From Holothuria scabra (Eukaryota; Echinodermata; Holothuroidea; Aspidochirotida; Holothuriidae): DNA of 64,000 bases. A program made the translations under genes and the position numbers. The notes beneath the pieces were generated by a model, which made no database searches, was not told the origin of the DNA, and worked only from the letters and a program-made list of their open reading frames with translations. Position 1 is the stretch's first letter. Each line of letters opens with the position of its first letter. Below, piece after piece: positions 60,740 to 64,000 of this stretch. The stretch is from positions 4,650,001-4,714,000 of the forward strand of contig CM074187.1 in NCBI GenBank assembly GCA_037179385.1, written 5' to 3'.

Positions 60740-61034
60740 CAAAGGGAACCAATTCTCCTAACTTTCTTACTTAAGTCCCTCCCACAATTGTCTGAAATTC
60801 ATCCTCATCCAGACACAATCTTAGTTTATTTCTTCAGGGGGAATATAGAAAAGCTTAATGTGCATAATCAAAACACTCTCAGTACAGTTCATGCGGTGTA
60901 ACATAAGCTTTGGTATTCTGCATTGTTTGAATTAGCTGTCAATCAAAGAACTGAGCCAATTGAGAGTTTCGGTACCCCTCCCCCCCCCCCCCCCCACAAG
61001 AACTGCAGTTTGGGGAGAGAGGAATGGCCCTTTA
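60740..61034 (+). mobile_element. MITE family A copy with C-run
   Basis: It has the family landmarks CATCCTCATCCAGACACAAT, TTAGCTGTCAATCAAAGAAC and TTTGGGGAGAGAG, and ends CCCTTTAA. The outermost left TIR is eroded. A run of about 18 C residues at 60966-60995 (interrupted once) lies in the right part. Confidence 0.75.
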
Positions 61035-61556
61035 AACTTTTTAATGTGACAGGCCTCATATGCAGACCAAAACTTGAAGTAAAAGTTCCTTTTCCATCCA
61101 AAATCAAAAGCAATTGTGTGCAAAATATTGACTTGACATTAGACACAAGTGAGACACCTGTCACACAAACACATCAATGGTATGTTAATGCACAGCACAA
61201 GTATATGTCAGTGTTAGCTATATTAAGTTTATTTGGTGTTTATTTAGTGACTACTCTTCAACTTAACTGTCCAGACCAATAGCCCCGTGGACCATGGTAA
61301 AACTACCCACACAAGAACCAATCATTGTATCATATTGCCAAGCCCACATTTCTTACACCAAACCTAAGCTGTTCAGTCTGTGATTGCATTACAAGGTATA
61401 GTACCAGCCTTCTTTACCAACTATCCCATACCAGCAAGACATAAAAAATCATTAAGTATCTCAATATTGAGCTGCAAGTTGGCCCCTTGACCAGCCATGC
61501 TGAAGTCAGGGCAAATCAATGTTGGTACTCTCTAGCAATCCTTGATATACTGAAAC

Positions 61557-61585
61557 CATGGAAGTACTACCTCGGTACTTCCATG
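61557..61585. other. Perfect 11-bp hairpin
   Basis: CATGGAAGTAC, 7-nt loop TACCTCG, GTACTTCCATG. The stem has no mismatch. Confidence 0.7.
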
Positions 61586-63116
61586 CTGAAACAACACCAG
61601 AAAATTTGAAGGGGGATTCTGGTTCATTTTTTATTCACAATGCACATTGATCAGTCTCTATTTCCATCTTTTATATTGCTTCCACATCAATAATTTACAT
61701 GTACTGTATTGTTACCTTTTAACCAATGATGACTATGACTTCATCCAGAATAAGTTGGCCTAGGGCATAAATGTGGAAATTCTTCCCCTTCTAAAATTTT
61801 TGAGGGAGATTTCAGGTGCTACATAGGCAGCAATGTAGAAATTATCCACAGTGCAGATAAAAATTTTCTTTGCATATTTGAAAATGGAACAAGAAAATTG
61901 ATCAACTGCCCACCTCTTTAATGCTAACACTGAACAGAATACTGTAACTTGCATTAAAATTATGTAGAGCACCCTGTACAGCATGTAGTTGTACTGGCCT
62001 GACAATGGGCACAGAACTCACTGTGGTGTATAAAAGTCAATTTAGAACCATATATATTTGATTGATTAAAATCCTTTGTTCTCAATTTTCAAATGTTTGA
62101 GTATTAACAGAGTTTCTGAATCTCCTTCCTCGAACTGTCAATATGTGGTCTGTTAGTAAACAAAATGAAGAAGATACTGCTCAAAAGTAAAGTATCTTAT
62201 CAGGTTATTGTGATGTTGTTATTCATTTTGCGTTCAGTGGATTTGTTGCATGTACAGAATGCTGCACTGTACGCAATTATATGGTACGCAGCAAAGCACT
62301 GAATTTGACACAAATTATCCTTAGTTGGTTGTAATCCCATTTTCCTATTAGCTTTTTAACTGTATGCCTTTCTAGGGAGGCCTAGGCCAATGACCCTAAA
62401 ATGTGCACTAAATACAAAATATGAAATGGGTGTGGCACTGTGCTGCAGTACCTGCAATTGTTGAAGTTAATGCCACCACAGTAAGGTCATTAACCATGTA
62501 CAAGTAGTATTTATGAAATTACACAGGAATTAAATAATTTACATGACAGGGTTTCCATCAAGGAGGTAATGGGAGATTGACTTTATCCCTATGACCCTAT
62601 CCCACTTTTATTTTCATGAAAGTAACATTCAGTATGCTGGTTTCTTTTATTTAATGTAAGAAGAGAACACCTTTGCAGCCATATAACCTTTCTGATTTCA
62701 CCTTTTAGGGGCCTTGAAGCAAGCTTTTGCCCTCCTGAACCCATCCATAACTTTGGCCAAGGGAAGCATCAATTTGGACTTGGGAGTTTGGCAGTAATAA
62801 ATCCCCATTTTGAGTTTCTGTAGAAAGACCTCTTCACAGATTAACTATGCAATTTTTCAGTTACAGCAACACCTGAGTTACTACAATATGAAACAACTGA
62901 TACAGCAACATCCAGTTTTTGCTGTTCAAAATTTTAAAAAATAACAGACTAAAGAAGAAGTATATTGAATGAAACAATAGTTTTTCAAAGTTGAGTGCAG
63001 TAGAGAGCATCCTAACATTTGAGGGCATATTTCAGTGGATTTTAATTAGGGTCTTGCAAGAAACAAAAAATATGCCAAACCATGTCCTCCAAATCCTGTC
63101 TCAATCGACTTTTCAT

Positions 63117-63338
63117 GACTCAAGATATCTCACTTTACAGATTGATTTTAATTATTCTTCTTAAAAAATACCTCTCCTTTACTGAAAGTTATCTAATGTG
63201 GGGACATTGTGTCAGATTCTTTTGTTTTTCTTCATAACTGAATGTCCTGCTTGTCCTTGAAATTGAATACTGTTGGAATGTTTGAATACCTTTCCCTGTA
63301 GACCTGGTATTATCCTACACCATATGTAGGTTAAAGCA
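63117..63338 (+). repeat. Dispersed repeat G, copy 2
   Basis: Collinear with 44071-44295 (GACTCAAGATATCTCACT to CCTACACCATATGTAGG). No terminal inverted repeat is recognised. Confidence 0.65.
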
Positions 63339-63339
63339 G

Positions 63340-63550
63340 GGTTCTAGCCAGGTTTTTTGCCAAACCGGGCGGACATCGATCAAACTAGCCTCATCGATGC
63401 CGAAGGCATTGATGCGATCGCGAAGCGATCGCCCATTCGGCGTGGGGTCAAGGGGCCCGCCTTAGGGCCCCTTGTGGGGTCCAGGGGCAAAGCCCCTGGT
63501 GGGGGTTCAAGGGGCGAAGCCCCCGGAAGCTCTGCGATATGACGCATTTC
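63340..63550. repeat. GC-rich palindromic repeat
   Basis: Sharply GC-rich against an AT-rich background. It holds nested short palindromes: GCGATCGCGAAGCGATCGC, GGGCCCGCCTTAGGGCCC, CCAGGGGCAAAGCCCCTGG and GGGGCGAAGCCCC. Both strands are open over about 60 codons, but the peptides are Gly/Ala/Pro by-products. The style is that of a dispersed repeat of marine invertebrate genomes. Confidence 0.65.
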
Positions 63551-63814
63551 AGGTGCTGCAAACTGCTTCAAATTCATGCTCTTTTTGAGAATAATTTTGA
63601 CATGTAAACAGATTCTTTTTTATGGCCATACGTATGTGACTGACTATTTTTAGTGCACAGCTACTGCTACGATGCATGTCGCTCCTTACTGTATGGTACT
63701 TCGGTGGGAAGACTCTAAAAGTTGTGTCATATTTTGGCACGGATCTTCAGTATATTATGTTACACTGTAAATAAGACTGTTTCACTCGAAGTTTGGGAAG
63801 AAATTGACACTTAC

Positions 63815-64000
63815 CTAAAGCTAAAGGGATCCCCGATTTTATACAAGTAAAACCCGCTTTCACTCACTAGACTGACGCAGCATTGTAATTGACTCTACAC
63901 ATTAGTGTAGTACAATGGAGCTAACGTGTTAGCTCCATGTACAAACGTACATGCATCGTAAAGAACTCCGAAATTCACTGCGGCAGAAATAGCCAAAAGT
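63815..64000 (-). other. Possible non-coding first exon of APC (donor at 63814/63813)
   Basis: On the minus strand a near-consensus donor (CTTTAG|GTAAGTG) ends at 63815 a stretch that is more GC- and CpG-rich than the adjacent intron-like DNA. It lies upstream of the APC ATG exon, which itself seems to start at an acceptor and therefore needs an upstream 5' UTR exon. The upstream limit is not visible. It is equally possible that this belongs to nothing, since one good donor is expected by chance in 15 kb. Confidence 0.2.
63914..63937. other. Near-perfect palindrome with flanking GTAC pairing
   Basis: ATGGAGCTAAC-GT-GTTAGCTCCAT. The stem extends outward through GTAC on both sides with one bulged A on the left. 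It lies within the candidate non-coding exon region. Confidence 0.65.

Larger units (their letters stand above)
48078..63814. other. APC 5' intron and/or intergenic DNA
   Basis: 15.7 kb upstream of the ATG exon. If the acceptor at 48078-48080 is real, at least part of this is an intron in the 5' UTR. It contains a SINE immediately upstream (48186-48432), several small MITEs between 51 and 61 kb, and a GC-rich repeat at 63.34-63.55 kb. The stretches 48.5-51.1, 51.3-53.5, 57.0-58.7 and 61.6-63.1 kb show no gene I can support. Confidence 0.6.

Noticed and set aside
60923..61282. 119-codon open frame and two minus-strand frames over it
   Set aside because: They cross MITE A and its C-run (read as poly-Pro or poly-Gly on the two strands). 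Not genic.
63357..63577. Gly/Pro/Ala-rich frames on both strands
   Set aside because: By-products of the GC-rich palindromic repeat.

Overview
The window is eukaryotic, probably from a marine invertebrate deuterostome and perhaps an echinoderm. It is AT-rich and mostly intronic or intergenic. Coding exons are short, have GT/AG boundaries, and are separated by introns of up to about 23 kb. Several families of short inverted-repeat transposons and a tRNA-derived SINE are scattered through it. The echinoderm suggestion is an inference from the repeat style and the APC exons; no single feature proves it.

The one gene I recognise with confidence is the 5' part of APC (adenomatous polyposis coli), on the minus strand. 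Seven coding exons can be placed to the base: 48062-47991, 40753-40612, 17258-17144, 4859-4751, 4110-3922, 2467-2120 and 1343-1226. Their phases join without a break into 364 codons plus one base. They encode the N-terminal dimerisation coiled coil, a second coiled-coil region, a Ser/Pro-rich linker, and the start of the armadillo region. The armadillo body, the beta-catenin repeats and the C-terminus must lie left of position 1. The ATG exon begins at a likely splice acceptor (48077), so the promoter and 5' UTR exon(s) lie further right. One candidate donor lies at 63815, near the right edge.

Inside APC intron 2, on the opposite strand, there are hints of another gene. One is a plausible first coding exon at 22757-22894. 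Another is a plausible terminal exon at 41948-42086 with an AATAAA 85 bp later. A third segment at 39792-40045 has coding-like composition. I could not link these, and they remain tentative.

Region by region: 1-4.9 kb holds five APC exons. 4.9-17.1 kb (intron 3) holds a tRNA-like SINE fragment, two copies of a 300-bp MITE and a complete SINE. 17.3-40.6 kb (intron 2) holds the candidate antisense exons, SINE fragments, MITEs, a diverged ~145-bp tandem repeat, and a 1.28-kb foldback transposon (35361-36637) with a perfect 9-bp target duplication. 40.8-48 kb (intron 1) holds further inverted-repeat elements. 48.1-64 kb (5' intron or intergenic) is dense in small TTAA-flanked and other MITEs, with a GC-rich repeat near 63.4 kb.

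The most unusual object is the foldback element. Its outer arms are built of 10-bp subrepeats, its interior holds three copies of a 201-bp palindrome-bearing unit plus a captured SINE fragment, and it is transcribed as part of an APC intron.
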